DNA from: Ptiloglossa arizonensis
Taxonomy: Eukaryota; Arthropoda; Insecta; Hymenoptera; Colletidae
DNA length: 64,000 bases
Assembly (NCBI RefSeq): GCF_051014685.1
Contig: NW_027479758.1
Coordinates: 1 to 64,000 of the forward strand
Direction of reading: 5' to 3'
The position numbers and the translations under genes are program-made. The first letter of the stretch is position 1. Each line of letters starts with the position of its first letter. This document shows positions 13,638 through 27,917 of this stretch, in pieces. Below the pieces are notes generated by a model that saw only the letters and a list, made by a program, of their open reading frames with translations, was not told where the DNA came from and searched no databases.

Positions 13638-15204
13638 TTATACGTTATACGTTATACGTTATACGTTATACGTTATACGTTATACGTTATACGTTATACG
13701 TTATACGTTATACGTTATACGTTATACGTTATACGTTACACGTTTTACGTTATACGTTATACGTTATACGTTATACGTTATACGTTATACGTTCTACGTT
13801 ATACGTTGTTCGTTATACGTTGTACGTTATACGTTGTACGTTATACGTTATACGTTATACGTTATACGTTATACGTTATACGTTATACGTTACACGTTTT
13901 ACGTTATACGTTATACGTTATACGTTATACGTTATACGTTATACGTTATACGTTATACGTTATACGCTATACGTTATTCGTTATACGTTATACGTTATAC
14001 GTTATACGTTATACGTTATACGTTACTCGTTATACGTAATATGTAATACGTTTTACGTTATAAGTTATACGTTATACGTTATACGTTATACGTTATACGT
14101 TATACGTTATACGTTATACGTTATACGTTATACGTTATACGTTATACGTTATACGTCATACGTTATACGTTATACGTTATACGTTATACGTTATACGTTA
14201 TACGTTATACGTTATACGTTATACGCTATACGTTATTCGTTATACGTTATACGTTATACGTTATACGTTATACGTTATACGTTATACGTTATACGTTATA
14301 CGTCATACGTTATACGTTATAGGTTATACGTTATACGTTATACGTTATACGTTATACGTTATACGTTATACGCTATACGTTATTCGTTATACGTTATACG
14401 TTATACGTTATACGTTATACGTTATACGTTACTCGTTATACGTAATATGTAATACGTTTTACGTTATAAGTTATACGTTATACGTTATACGTTATACGTT
14501 ATACGTTATACGTTATACGTTATACGTTATACGGTATACGTTATGCGTTATACATTATACGATATACGTTATACGTTATACGTTATACGTTAAACGTTAT
14601 ACGTTATACGTTATACGTTATACGTTATACGTTATACGTTATACGTTATACGTTATACGTTATACGTTATACGTTATACGTTGTACGTTTTACGTTGTAC
14701 GTTATACGTTATACGTTATACGTTATACGTTATACGTTATACGTTATACGTTATACGTTATACGTTATACGTTATACGTTATACGTTATACGTTATACGT
14801 TATACGTTATACGTTATACGTTTTACGTTATACATTATACGTTATACGTTATACATTATACGTTATACCTTATACGTTATACGTTATACGTTATTCGTTA
14901 TACGTTATACGTTATACGTTATACGTTATACGTTATACGTTATACGTTATACGTTATACGTTATACGTTATACGTTATACGTTATACGTTGTTCGTTATA
15001 CGTTGTACGTTATACGTTGTACGTTATACGTTATACGTTATACGTTATACGTTATACGTTATACGTTATACGTTATACGTTATACGTTATACGTTATACG
15101 TTATACGTTATACGTTATACGTTATACGTTATACGTTATACGTTATACGTTATACGTTATACGTTATACGTTATACGTTATACGTTATACGTTATACGTT
15201 ATAC

Positions 15205-18200
15205 GTTGTACGTTATACGTTGTACGTTATACGTTATACGTTATACGTTATACGTTATACGTTATACGTTATACGTTATACGTTATACGTTATACGTTAT
15301 ACGTTATACGTTATACGTTATACGTTATACGCTATACGTTATTCGGTATACGTTATACGTTATACGTTATACGTTATACGTTATACGTTACTCGTTATAC
15401 GTAATATGTAATACGTTTTACGTTATAAGTTATACGTTATACGTTATACGTTATACGTTATACGTTATACGTTATACGTTATACGTTATACGTTATACGT
15501 TATACGTTATACGTTATACGTTATACGTTATACGTTATACGTTATACGTTATACGTTATACGTTACACGTTTTACGTTATACGTTATACGTTATACGTTA
15601 TACGTTATACGTTATACGTTCTACGTTATACGTTGTTCGTTATACGTTGTACGTTATACGTTGTACGTTATACGTTATACGTTATACGTTATACGTTATA
15701 CGTTATACGTTATACGTTATACGTTATACGTTATACGTTATACGTTATACGTTATACGTTATACGTTATACGTTATACGTTATACGTTATACGTTATACG
15801 TTATACGTTATACGTTATACGTTATACGTTGTACGTTATACGTTATACGTTATACGTTGTACGTTATACGTTGTACGTTATACGTTATACGTTATACGTT
15901 ATACGTTATACGTTATACGTTATACGTTATACGTTATACGTTATACGTTATACGTTGTACGTTATACGTTGTACGTTATACGTTATACGTTATACGTTAT
16001 ACGTTATACGTTATACGTTATACGTTATACGTTATACGTTATACGTTATACGTTATACGTTATACGTTATACGTTATACGTTATACGTTATACGTTATAC
16101 GTTTTACGTTATACATTATACGTTATACGTTATACATTATACGTTATACCTTATACGTTATACGTTATACGTTATTCGTTATACGTTATACGTTATACGT
16201 TATACGTTATACGTTATACGTTATACGTTATACGTTATACGTTATACGTTATACGTTATACGTTATACGTTATACGTTATACGTTATACGTTATACGTTA
16301 TACGTTATACGTTATACGTTATACGTTATACGTTATACTTTATACGTTATACGTTATACGTTATACGTTACACGTTTTACGTTACACGTTATACGTTATA
16401 CGTTATACGTTATACGTTATACGTTCTACGTTATACGTTGTTCGTTATACGTTGTACGTTATACGTTGTACGTTATACGTTATACGTTATACGTTATACG
16501 TTATACGTTATACGTTATACGTTATACGTTATACGTTATACGTTATACGTTATACGTTATACGTTATACGTTATACGTTATACGTTATACGTTATACGTT
16601 ATGCGTTATACGTTATACGTTATACGTTATACGTTATACGTTATACGTTATACGTTATACGTTAGACGTTATAGTTTATACGTAATACGTAATACGTTAT
16701 AGGTTATACGTTATACGTTACACGTTATACGTTATACGTTACACGTTATAAGTTATACGTTATACGTTATACGTTATACGTTATACGTTATACGTTATAC
16801 GTTATACGTTAAACGTTATACGTTATACGTTATACGTTATACGTTATACGTTATACGTTATACGTTATACGTTATACGTTATACGTTATACGTTATACGT
16901 TATACGTTATACGTTATACGTTATACGTTATACGTTATACGTTATACGGTATACGTTATGCGTTATACATTATACGATATACGTTATACGTTATACGTTA
17001 TACGTTAAACGTTATACGTTATACGTTATACGTTATACGTTATACGTTATACGTTATACGTTGTACGTTATACGTTGTACGTTATACGTTATACGTTATA
17101 CGTTATACGTTATACGTTATACGTTATACGTTATACGTTATACGTTATACGTTATACGTTACACGTTTTACGTTATACGTTATACGTTATACGTTATACG
17201 TTATACGTTATACGTTATACGTTATACGTTATACGCTATACGTTATTCGTTATACGTTATACGTTATACGTTATACGTTATACGTTATACGTTACTCGTT
17301 ATACGTAATATGTAATACGTTTTACGTTATAAGTTATACGTTATACGTTATACGTTATACGTTATACGTTATACGTTATACGTTATACGTTATACGTTAT
17401 ACGTTATACGTTATACGTTATACGTTATACGTTATACGTTATACGTTATACGTTATACGTTATACGTTATACGTTATACGTTATACGTTATACGTTATAC
17501 GTTATACGTTATACGTTATACGTTATACGTTAGACGTTATAGTTTATACGTAATACGTAATACGTTATACGTTATACGTTATACGTTACACGTTATACGT
17601 TATACGTTACACGTTATAAGTTATACGTTATACGTTATACGTTATACGTTATACGTTATACGTTATACGTTATACGTTAAACGTTATACGTTATACGTTA
17701 TACGTTATACGTTATACGTTATACGTTATACGTTATACGTTATACGTTATAAGTTATACGTTATACGTTATACGTTATACGTTATACGTTATACGTTATA
17801 CGTTATACGTTATACGTTATACGTTATACGTTATAAGTTATACGTTATACGTTATACGTTATACGTTATACGTTATACGTTATACGTTATACGTTATACG
17901 TTATACGTTATACGTTATACGTTATAAGTTATACGTTATACGTTATACGTTATACGTTATACATTATGCGTTATACGCTATACGTAATGCGTTATAGGTC
18001 ATACCTTATACGTGATACGTCATACGTTATACGTTATACGTGATACGTTATACGTTATACGTTATACGTTATACGTTATACGTTGTTCGTTATACGTTGT
18101 ACGTTATACGTTGTACGTTATACGTTATACGTTATACGTTATACGTTATACGTTATACGTTATAAGTTAAACGTTATACGTTATACGTTATACGTTATAC

Positions 18201-20985
18201 GTTATACGTTATACGTCATACGTTATACGTTATACGTTAGACGTTATAGGTTATACGTTATACGTTCTACGTTATACGTTGTTCGTTATACGTTGTACGT
18301 TATACGTTGTACGTTATACGTTATACGTTATACGTTATACGTTATACGTTATACGTTATAAGTTATACGTTATACGTTATACGTTATACGTTATACGTTA
18401 TACGTCATACGTTATACGTTATACGTTAGACGTTATACGTTATACGTTATACGTTATACGTTATACGTTATACGTTATACGCTATACGTTATACGTTATA
18501 CGTTGTTCGTTATACGTTGTACGTTATACGTTGTACGTTATACGTTATACGTTATACGTTATACGTTATACGTTATACGTTATAAGTTATACGTTATACG
18601 TTATACGTTATACGCTATACGTTATTCGTTATACGTTATACGTTATACGTTATACGTTATACGTTATACGTTACTCGTTATACGTAATATGTAATACGTT
18701 TTACGTTATAAGTTATATGTTATACGTTATACGTTATACGTTATACGTTATACGTTATACGTTATACGTTATACGGTATACGTTATGCGTTATACATTAT
18801 ACGATGTACGTTATACGTTATACGTTATACGTTAAACGTTATACGTTATACGTTATACGTTATACGTTATACGTTATACGTTATACGTTATACGTTATAC
18901 GTTGTACGTTATACGTTGTACGTTATACGTTATACGTTATACGTTATACGTTATACGTTATACGTTATACGTTATACGTTATACGTTATACGTTATACGT
19001 TACACGTTTTACGTTATACGTTATACGTTATACGTTATACGTTATACGTTATACGTTATACGTTATACGTTATACGCTATACGTTATTCGTTATACGTTA
19101 TACGTTATACGTTATACGTTATACGTTATACGTTACTCGTTATACGTAATATGTAATACGTTTTACGTTATAAGTTATACGTTATACGTTATACGTTATA
19201 CGTTATACGTTATACGTTATACGTTATACGTTATACGTTATACGTTATACGTTATACGTTATACGTCATACGTTATACGTTATACGTTATACGTTATACG
19301 TTATACGTTATACGTTATACGTTATACGTTATACGCTATACGTTATTCGTTATACGTTATACGTTATACGTTATACGTTATACGTTATACGTTATACGTT
19401 ATACGTTATACGTCATACGTTATACGTTATAGGTTATACGTTATACGTTATACGTTATACGTTATACGTTATACGTTATACGCTTTACGTTATTCGTTAT
19501 ACGTTATACGTTATACGTTATACGTTATACGTTATACGTTACTCGTTATACGTAATATGTAATACGTTTTACGTTATAAGTTATACGTTATACGTTATAC
19601 GTTATACGTTATACGTTATACGTTATACGTTATACGTTATACGGTATACGTTATGCGTTATACATTATACGATATACGTTATACGTTATACGTTATACGT
19701 TAAACGTTATACGTTATACGTTATACGTTATACGTTATACGTTATACGTTATACGTTATACGTTATACGTTATACGTTGTACGTTTTACGTTGTACGTTA
19801 TACGTTATACGTTATACGTTATACGTTATACGTTATACGTTATACGTTATACGTTATACGTTATACGTTATACGTTATACGTTATACGTTATACGTTATA
19901 CGTTATACGTTTTACGTTATACATTATACGTTATACGTTATACATTATACGTTATACCTTATACGTTATACGTTATACGTTATTCGTTATACGTTATACG
20001 TTATACGTTATACGTTATACGTTATACGTTATACGTTATACGTTATACGTTATACGTTATACGTTATACGTTATACGTTATACGTTATACGTTATACGTT
20101 ATACGTTATACGTTATACGTTATACGTTACACGTTTTACGTTATACGTTATACGTTATACGTTATACGTTATACGTTATACGTTATACGTTATAAGTTAT
20201 ACGTTATACGTTATACGTTATACGTTATACGTCATACGTTATACGTTATACGTTAGACGTTATAGGTTATACGTTATACGTTCTACGTTATACGTTGTTC
20301 GTTATACGTTGTACGTTATACGTTGTACGTTATACGTTATACGTTATACGTTATACGTTATACGTTATACGTTATAAGTTATACGTTATACGTTATACGT
20401 TATACGTTATACGGTATACGTTATACGTTATGCGTTATACGTTATACGTTATACGTTATACGGTATACGTTATAGGATATACATTATACGTGATACGTTG
20501 TACGTTATACGTTATACGTTATACGTTATACGTTATACGTTATACCTTATACGTTATACGTTATACGTTATACGTTATACGTTTTACGTTATACGTTATA
20601 CGTTATACGTTATACGGTATACGTTATGCGTTATACGTTATACGTTATACGTTATACGTTATACGTTATACGGTATACGTTATGCGTTATACGTTATACG
20701 TTATACGTTATACGTTATACGTTATACGGTAGGCGTTATACGTTATGCGTTATACGTTATACGTTATACGTTATACGTTATACGTTATACGTTATACGTT
20801 ATACGTTATACGTTATACGTTATACGTTATACGTTATACGTTATACGTTATACGTTACACGTTTTACGTTATACGTTATACGTTATACGTTATACGTTAT
20901 ACGTTATACGTTCTACGTTATACGTTGTTCGTTATACGTTGTACGTTATACGTTGTACGTTATACGTTATACGTTATACGTTATA
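15205..20985 (+). repeat. 7.1-kb superrepeat, copy 2
   Basis: Partner of 8,120-13,870. It differs by two extra units near 18,167-18,215, a different segment between 18,700 and 19,160 (copy 1 carries a 252-bp local duplication there), and scattered substitutions such as GTATACG after TTATTCG at 15,338. It diverges near 20,985, where this copy continues as a plain run toward an odd TTATACT-ATATACG pair near 21,053. Confidence 0.88.
20414..20749 (+). repeat. 350-bp variant island, zone II copy 2
   Basis: Offset is 7,126 bp from 13,288 at the start and 7,112 bp at the end, so two units were lost inside. A GTAGGCG unit near 20,729 replaces the GTATGCG of the other copies. Confidence 0.87.
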
Positions 20986-23892
20986 CGTTATACGTTATAC
21001 GTTATACGTTATACGTTATACGTTATACGTTATACGTTATACGTTATACGTTATACTATATACGTTATACGTTATACGTTATACGTTATACGTTATACGT
21101 TATACGTTATACGTTATACGTTATACGTTATACGTTATACGTTATACGTTATACGTTGTACGTTATACGTTGTACGTTATACGTTATACGTTATACGTTA
21201 TACGTTATACGTTATACGTTATACGTTATACGTTATACGTTATACGTTATACGTTGTACGTTATACGTTATACGTTATACGTTATACGTTATACGTTATA
21301 CGTTATACGTTATACGTTATACGTTATACGTTATACGTTATACGTTATACGTTATACGTTATACGTTATACGTTTTACGTTATACATTATACGTTATACG
21401 TTATACATTATACGTTATACCTTATACGTTATACGTTATACGTTATTCGTTATACGTTATACGTTATACGTTATACGTTATACGTTATACGTTATACGTT
21501 ATACGTTATACGTTATACGTTATACGTTATACGTTATACGTTATACGTTATACGTTATACGTTATACGTTATACGTTATACGTTATACGTTATACGTTAT
21601 ACGTTATACTTTATACGTTATACGTTATACGTTATACGTTACACGTTTTACGTTACACGTTATACGTTATACGTTATACGTTATACGTTATACGTTCTAC
21701 GTTATACGTTGTTCGTTATACGTTGTACGTTATACGTTGTACGTTATACGTTATACGTTATACGTTATACGTTATACGTTATACGTTATACGTTATACGT
21801 TATACGTTATACGTTATACGTTAGACGTTATAGTTTATACGTAATACGTAATACGTTATAGGTTATACGTTATACGTTACACGTTATACGTTATACGTTA
21901 CACGTTATAAGTTATACGTTATACGTTATACGTTATACGTTATACGTTATACGTTATACGTTATACGTTAAACGTTATACGTTATACGTTATACGTTATA
22001 CGTTATACGTTATACGTTATACGTTATACGTTATACGTTTTACGTTGTACGTTATACGTTATACGTTATTCGTTATACGTTATACGTTATACGTTATACG
22101 TTATACGTTATACGTTATACGTTATACGTTATGCGTTATACGTTATACGTTATACGTTATACGTTATACGTTATACGTTATACGTTATACGTTATACGTT
22201 ATACGGTATACGTTATACGTTATGCGTTATACGTTATACGTTATACGTTATACGTTATACGTTTGACGTTATACGTTATACGTTATACGGTATACGTTAT
22301 GCGTTATACGCTATACATTATGCGTTATAGGATATACGTTATGCGTTATAGGATATACATTATACGTGATACGTTGTACGTTATACGTTATACGTTATAC
22401 GTTATACGTTATACGTTATACGTTATACGTTATACGTTATACGTTATACGTTATACGTTATAGGTTATACGTTATACGTTATACGTTATACGTTATACGT
22501 TATACGTTATACGTTATGCGTTATACGTTATACGTTATACGTTATACGTTATACGTTATACGTTATACGTTATACGTTATACGTTATACGTTATACGTTA
22601 TACGTTATACGTTATACGTTATACGTTATACGTTATACGTTATACGTTATACGTTATACGTTATACGTTATACGTTATACGTTACTCGTTATACGTAATA
22701 TGTAATGCGTTTTACGTTATAAGTTATACGTTATACGTTATACGTTATACGTTATACGTTACTCGTTACACGTAATATGTAATACGTTTTACGTTTTACG
22801 TTATTCGTTATACGTTATACGTTATACGTTATACGTTATACGTTATACGTTATACGTTATACGTTATACGTTATGCGTTATACGCTATACGTCATGTGTT
22901 ATAGGATATACGTTATACGTTATACGTTATACGTGATACGATATACGATATACTTTATACGTTATACGTTATACGTTATACGTTATACGTTATATGTTAT
23001 ACGTTATACGTTATACGTTATACGTTGTACGTTATACGTTAAACGTTAGACGTTATACGTTATACTTTATACGTTATACGTTATACGTTATGCGTTATAC
23101 GCTATACGTTATGCGTTATAGGATATACGTTATACGTTACACGTTATACGTTATACGTTAAACGTTATGCGTTATACGTTATACGTTATACGTTATACGT
23201 TATACGTTATACGTTATACGTTATACGTTATACGTTATACGTTATACGTTATACGTTATACGTTATACGTTATACGTTTTACGTTGTACGTTATACGTTA
23301 TACGTTATTCGTTATACGTTATACGTTATACGTCATACGTTACACGTTATAGGTTATACGTTATGCGTTATGCGTTATACGCTATACGTTATGTGTTATA
23401 GGATATACGTTATACGTTATACGTTATACGTTATACGATATACGATATACTTTATACGTTATACGTTATACGTTATACGTTATACGTTATATGTTATACG
23501 TTATACGTTATACGTTATACGTTATACGTTGTACGTTATACGTTAAACGTTAGACGTTATACGTTATACTTTATACGTTATACGTTATACGTTATACGTT
23601 ATACGTTACACGTTATACGTTATACGTTATACGTTATACGTTATACGTTATACGTTATGCGTTATACGCTATACGTTATGCGTTATAGGATATACGTTAT
23701 ACGTTACACGTTATACGTTATACGTTATGCTTTATACGTTATACGTTATACGTTATACGTTATACGTTATATGTTATGCGTTATACGCTATACGTAATGC
23801 GTTATAGGTCATACCTTATACGTGATACGTCATACGTTACACGTTATACGTTATACGTGATACGTTATACGTTATACGTTATACGTTATACG

Positions 23893-26800
23893 TTGTACGT
23901 TATACGTTAAACGTTAGACGTTATACGTTATACGTTATACGTTATACGTTATGCGTTATACGCTATACGTTATGCGTTATAGGATATACGTTATACGTTA
24001 CACGTTATACGTTATACGTTATACTTTATACGTTATACGTTATACGTTATACGTTATACGTTATATGTTATGCGTTATACGCTATACGTAATGCGTTATA
24101 GGTCATACCTTATACGTGATACGTCATACGTTATACGTTATACGTGATACGTTATACGTTATACGTTATACGTTATACGTTGTACGTTATACGTTAAACG
24201 TTAGACGTTATATGTTATACGTTATACGTTGTACGTTATACGTTATATGTAATATGTAATACGTTATACGTTATACGCTATACGTTATACGTTATACGTT
24301 GTACGTTATACGTTATACGTTACTCGTTATACGTTATACGTTATACGTTATACGTTATACGTTATACGTTACCCGTTACACGTAATATGTAATACGTTTT
24401 ACGTTTTACGTTATTCGTTATACGTTATACGTTATACGTTATACGTTATACGTTATACGTTATACGTTATACGTTATACGTTATACGTTATACGTTATGC
24501 GTTATACGCTATACGTTATGTGTTATAGGATATACGTTATACGTTATACGTTATACGGTATACGTTATACGATATACTTTATACGTTATACGTTATACGT
24601 TATACGTTATACGTTATGCGTTATACGTTATACGTTATACGTTATACGTTATACGTAATACGTTATACGTTATACGTTATACGTTATACGTTATACGGTA
24701 TACGTTATACGTTATGCGTTATACGTTATACGTTATACGTTATACGTTTGACGTTATACGTTATACGGTATACGTTATGCGTTATACGCTATACATTATG
24801 CGTTATAGGATATACGTTATGCGTTATAGAATATACGTTATACGTGATACGTTGTACGTTATACGTTATACGTTATACGTTATACGTTATACGTTATACG
24901 TTATACGTTATACGTTATACGTTATACGTTATAGGTTATACGTTATACGTTATACGTTATACGTTATACGTTATACGTTATACGTTATACGTTATACGTT
25001 ATACGTTATACGTTATACGTTATACGTTATAGGCTATACGTTATACGTTATACGTTATACGTTATACGTTATACGTTATACGTTATACGTTATACGTTAT
25101 ACGTTATACGTTATACGTTATACGTTATACGTTATACGTTATACGTTATACGTTATACGGTATACGTTATGCGTTATACATTATACGTTATACGTTATAC
25201 GTTATACGTTATACGGTATACGTTATACGTTATGCGTTATACGTTATACGTTATACGTTATACGTTATACGTTTGACGTTATACGTTATACGGTATACGT
25301 TATGCGTTATACGCTATACGTTATGCGTTATAGGATATACGTTATGCGTTATAGGATATACGTTACACGTGATACGTTGTACGTTATACGTTATACGTTA
25401 TACGTTATACGTTATACGTTATACCTTATACGTTATACGTTATACGTTATACGTTATGCGTTATACGCTATACGTTATGCGTTATACATTATACGTTATA
25501 CGTTACACGTTATACGTTATACGTTATACGTTATACGTTATACGTTATACGTTATACGTTATACGTTATACGTTATACGTTATACGTTATACGTTATACG
25601 TTATACGTTATACGTTATACGTTATACGTTATACGTTATACGTTATACGTTATACGTTATACGTTATACGTTATACGTTATACGTTATACGTTATACGGT
25701 ATACGTTATGCGTTATACATTATACGTTATACGTTATACGTTATACGTTATACGTTATACGTTATACGTTATACGTTATACGTTTGACGTTATACGTTAT
25801 ACGGTATACGTTATACGTTATGCGTTATACGTTATACGTTATACGTTATACGGTATACGTTATGCGTTATACATTATACGTTATACGTTATACGTTATAC
25901 GTTATACGTTATACGTTATACGTTATACGTTTGACGTTATACGTTATACGGTATACGTTATACGTTATGCGTTATACGTTATACGTTATACGTTATACGT
26001 TATACGTTTGACGTTATACGTTATACGGTATACGTTATGCGTTATACGCTGTACGTTATGCGTTATAGGATATACGTTATGCGTTATACGTTACACGTTA
26101 CAAGTTATACGTTATACGTTATACGTTATACGTTATACGTTATACGTTATACGTTATACGTTATACGTTATACGTTATACGTTATACGTTATACGTTATA
26201 CGTTATACGTTATACGTTATACGTTATACGTTATACGTTATACGTTATACGTTATACGTTATACGTTATACGTTATACGTTATACGTTATACGCTATACG
26301 TTATACGTTATACGTTATACGTTATAACTTATACGTTATACGTTATACGTTATAAGTTATACGTTATACGTTATACGTTATACGTTGTACGTTATACGTT
26401 AAACGTTAGACGTTATATGTCATACGTTATACGTTGTACGTTATACGTTATACGTTATAAGTTATACGTTATACGTTATACGTTATACGTTATACGTTAT
26501 ACGTTATACGTTATACGTTGTACGTTATACGTTAAACGTTAGACGTTATATGTCATACGTTATACGTTGTACGTTATACGTTATACGTTATAAGTTATAC
26601 GTTATACGTTAAACGTTAGACGTTATATGTCATACGTTATACGTTGTACGTTATACGTTATACGTTATAAGTTATACGTTATACGTTATACGTTATACGT
26701 TATACGTTATACGTTATACGTTATACGTTATACGTTATACGTTATACGTTATACGTTATACGTTATACGTTATACGTTATACGTTATACGTTATACGTTA

Positions 26801-27470
26801 TACGTTATACGTTATACGTTATACGTTATGCGTTATACGTTATACGTTATACGTTATACGTTATAAGTTATACGTTTGTCGTTATACGTTATACGTTATA
26901 CGTTATACGTTATACGTTATACGTTATACGTTATACGTTATACGTTATACGTTATACGTTATACGTTATACGTTATACGTTATACGTTATACGTTATACG
27001 TTAAACGTTATACGTTATACGTTATACGTTATACGTTATACGCTATACGTTATACGTTATACGTTTTACGTTATACGGTATACGTTATGCGTTATACATT
27101 ATACGTTATACGTTATACGTTATACGTTATACGGTATACGTTATACGTTATGCGTTATACGTTATACGTTATACGTTATACGTTATACGTTTGACGTTAT
27201 ACGTTATACGGTATACGTTACGCGTTATACGCTATACGTTATGCTTTATAGGATATACGTTATGCGTTATAGGATATACGTTATACGTGATACGTTGTAC
27301 GTTATACGTTATACGTTATACGTTATACGTTATACGTTATACCTTATACGTTATACGTTATACGTTATACGTTATACGTTTTACGTTATACGTTATACGT
27401 TATACGTTATACGGTATACGTTATGCGTTATACGTTATACGTTATACGTTATACGTTATACGTTATACGT
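23893..27470 (+). repeat. 4.0-kb near-tandem duplication, copy 1
   Basis: Variant order matches 27,918-31,460. Offsets are 4,025 (23,907 and 27,932; block A 24,101 and 28,126), 4,032 (24,714 and 28,746; 25,321 and 29,353), 4,046 (26,037 and 30,083), 3,983 (26,627 and 30,610) and 3,990 (27,191 and 31,181). The drop of 63 bp is one perfect run, 27 units here (26,105-26,293) and 18 units in copy 2 (30,151-30,276). Confidence 0.9.
24180..24263 (+). repeat. Variant block F, type copy (12 units)
   Basis: Units in order: TTGTACG, consensus, TTAAACG, TTAGACG, TTATATG, two consensus, TTGTACG, consensus, TTATATG, TAATATG, TAATACG. Copies start at 27,764, 28,205, 34,673, 35,646, 36,689, 39,440, 39,615, 40,112, 40,609, 40,784, 44,501 and 46,741. 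It is often followed by two consensus units and CTATACG; in zone I the same place holds CCATACG. Shortened forms with TTAAACG-TTAGACG alone are common in zones III, IV and VI. Confidence 0.9.
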
Positions 27471-27917
27471 TATACGTTGTACGTTATACGTTAAACGTTA
27501 GACGTTATACGTTATACGTTATACGTTATACGTTATGCGTTATACGCTATACGTTATGCGTTATAGGATATACGTTATACGTTACACGTTATACGTTATA
27601 CGTTATACTTTATACGTTATACGTTATACGTTATACGTTATACGTTATATGTTATGCGTTATACGCTATACGTAATGCGTTATAGGTCATACCTTATACG
27701 TGATACGTCATACGTTATACGTTATACGTGATACGTTATACGTTATACGTTATACGTTATACGTTGTACGTTATACGTTAAACGTTAGACGTTATATGTT
27801 ATACGTTATACGTTGTACGTTATACGTTATATGTAATATGTAATACGTTATACGTTATACGCTATACGTTATACGTTATACGTTGTACGTTATACGTTAT
27901 ACGTTACTCGTTATACG

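Larger units (their letters stand above)
8120..13870 (+). repeat. 7.1-kb superrepeat, copy 1
   Basis: Variant order matches 15,205-20,985. Offsets at landmarks are 7,112 (block C, 8,276 and 15,388), 7,126 (8,507 and 15,633; 9,935 and 17,061; 13,169 and 20,295), 7,133 (10,864 and 17,997), 7,147 (11,132 and 18,279), 7,105 (12,457 and 19,562) and 7,119 (13,806 and 20,925). All are multiples of 7, so length changes between copies are whole units. Contents include two D blocks, TTAGACG-TTATAGT segments, block A, the 1,435-bp type repeat, the paired C blocks and the 350-bp island. Confidence 0.88.
2971..22040 (+). repeat. Zone II: in-register array rich in blocks A, C and D
   Basis: The zone is marked by block C (TTACTCG followed by TAATATG, TAATACG, TTTTACG, TTATAAG), block D (TTGTTCG followed by TTGTACG twice at 14-bp spacing), and a recurrent GTATACG, TTATGCG, TTATACA, ATATACG string near 5,693, 7,129, 7,986, 9,831, 12,540, 14,534, 16,958, 18,777 and 19,643. 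It holds the 1,435-bp repeat and the 7.1-kb superrepeat. The TTTGACG unit that characterises zone III was not noticed here. The end is set near 22,040, where plain runs give way to strings with GTATACG and TTTGACG. Confidence 0.85.
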
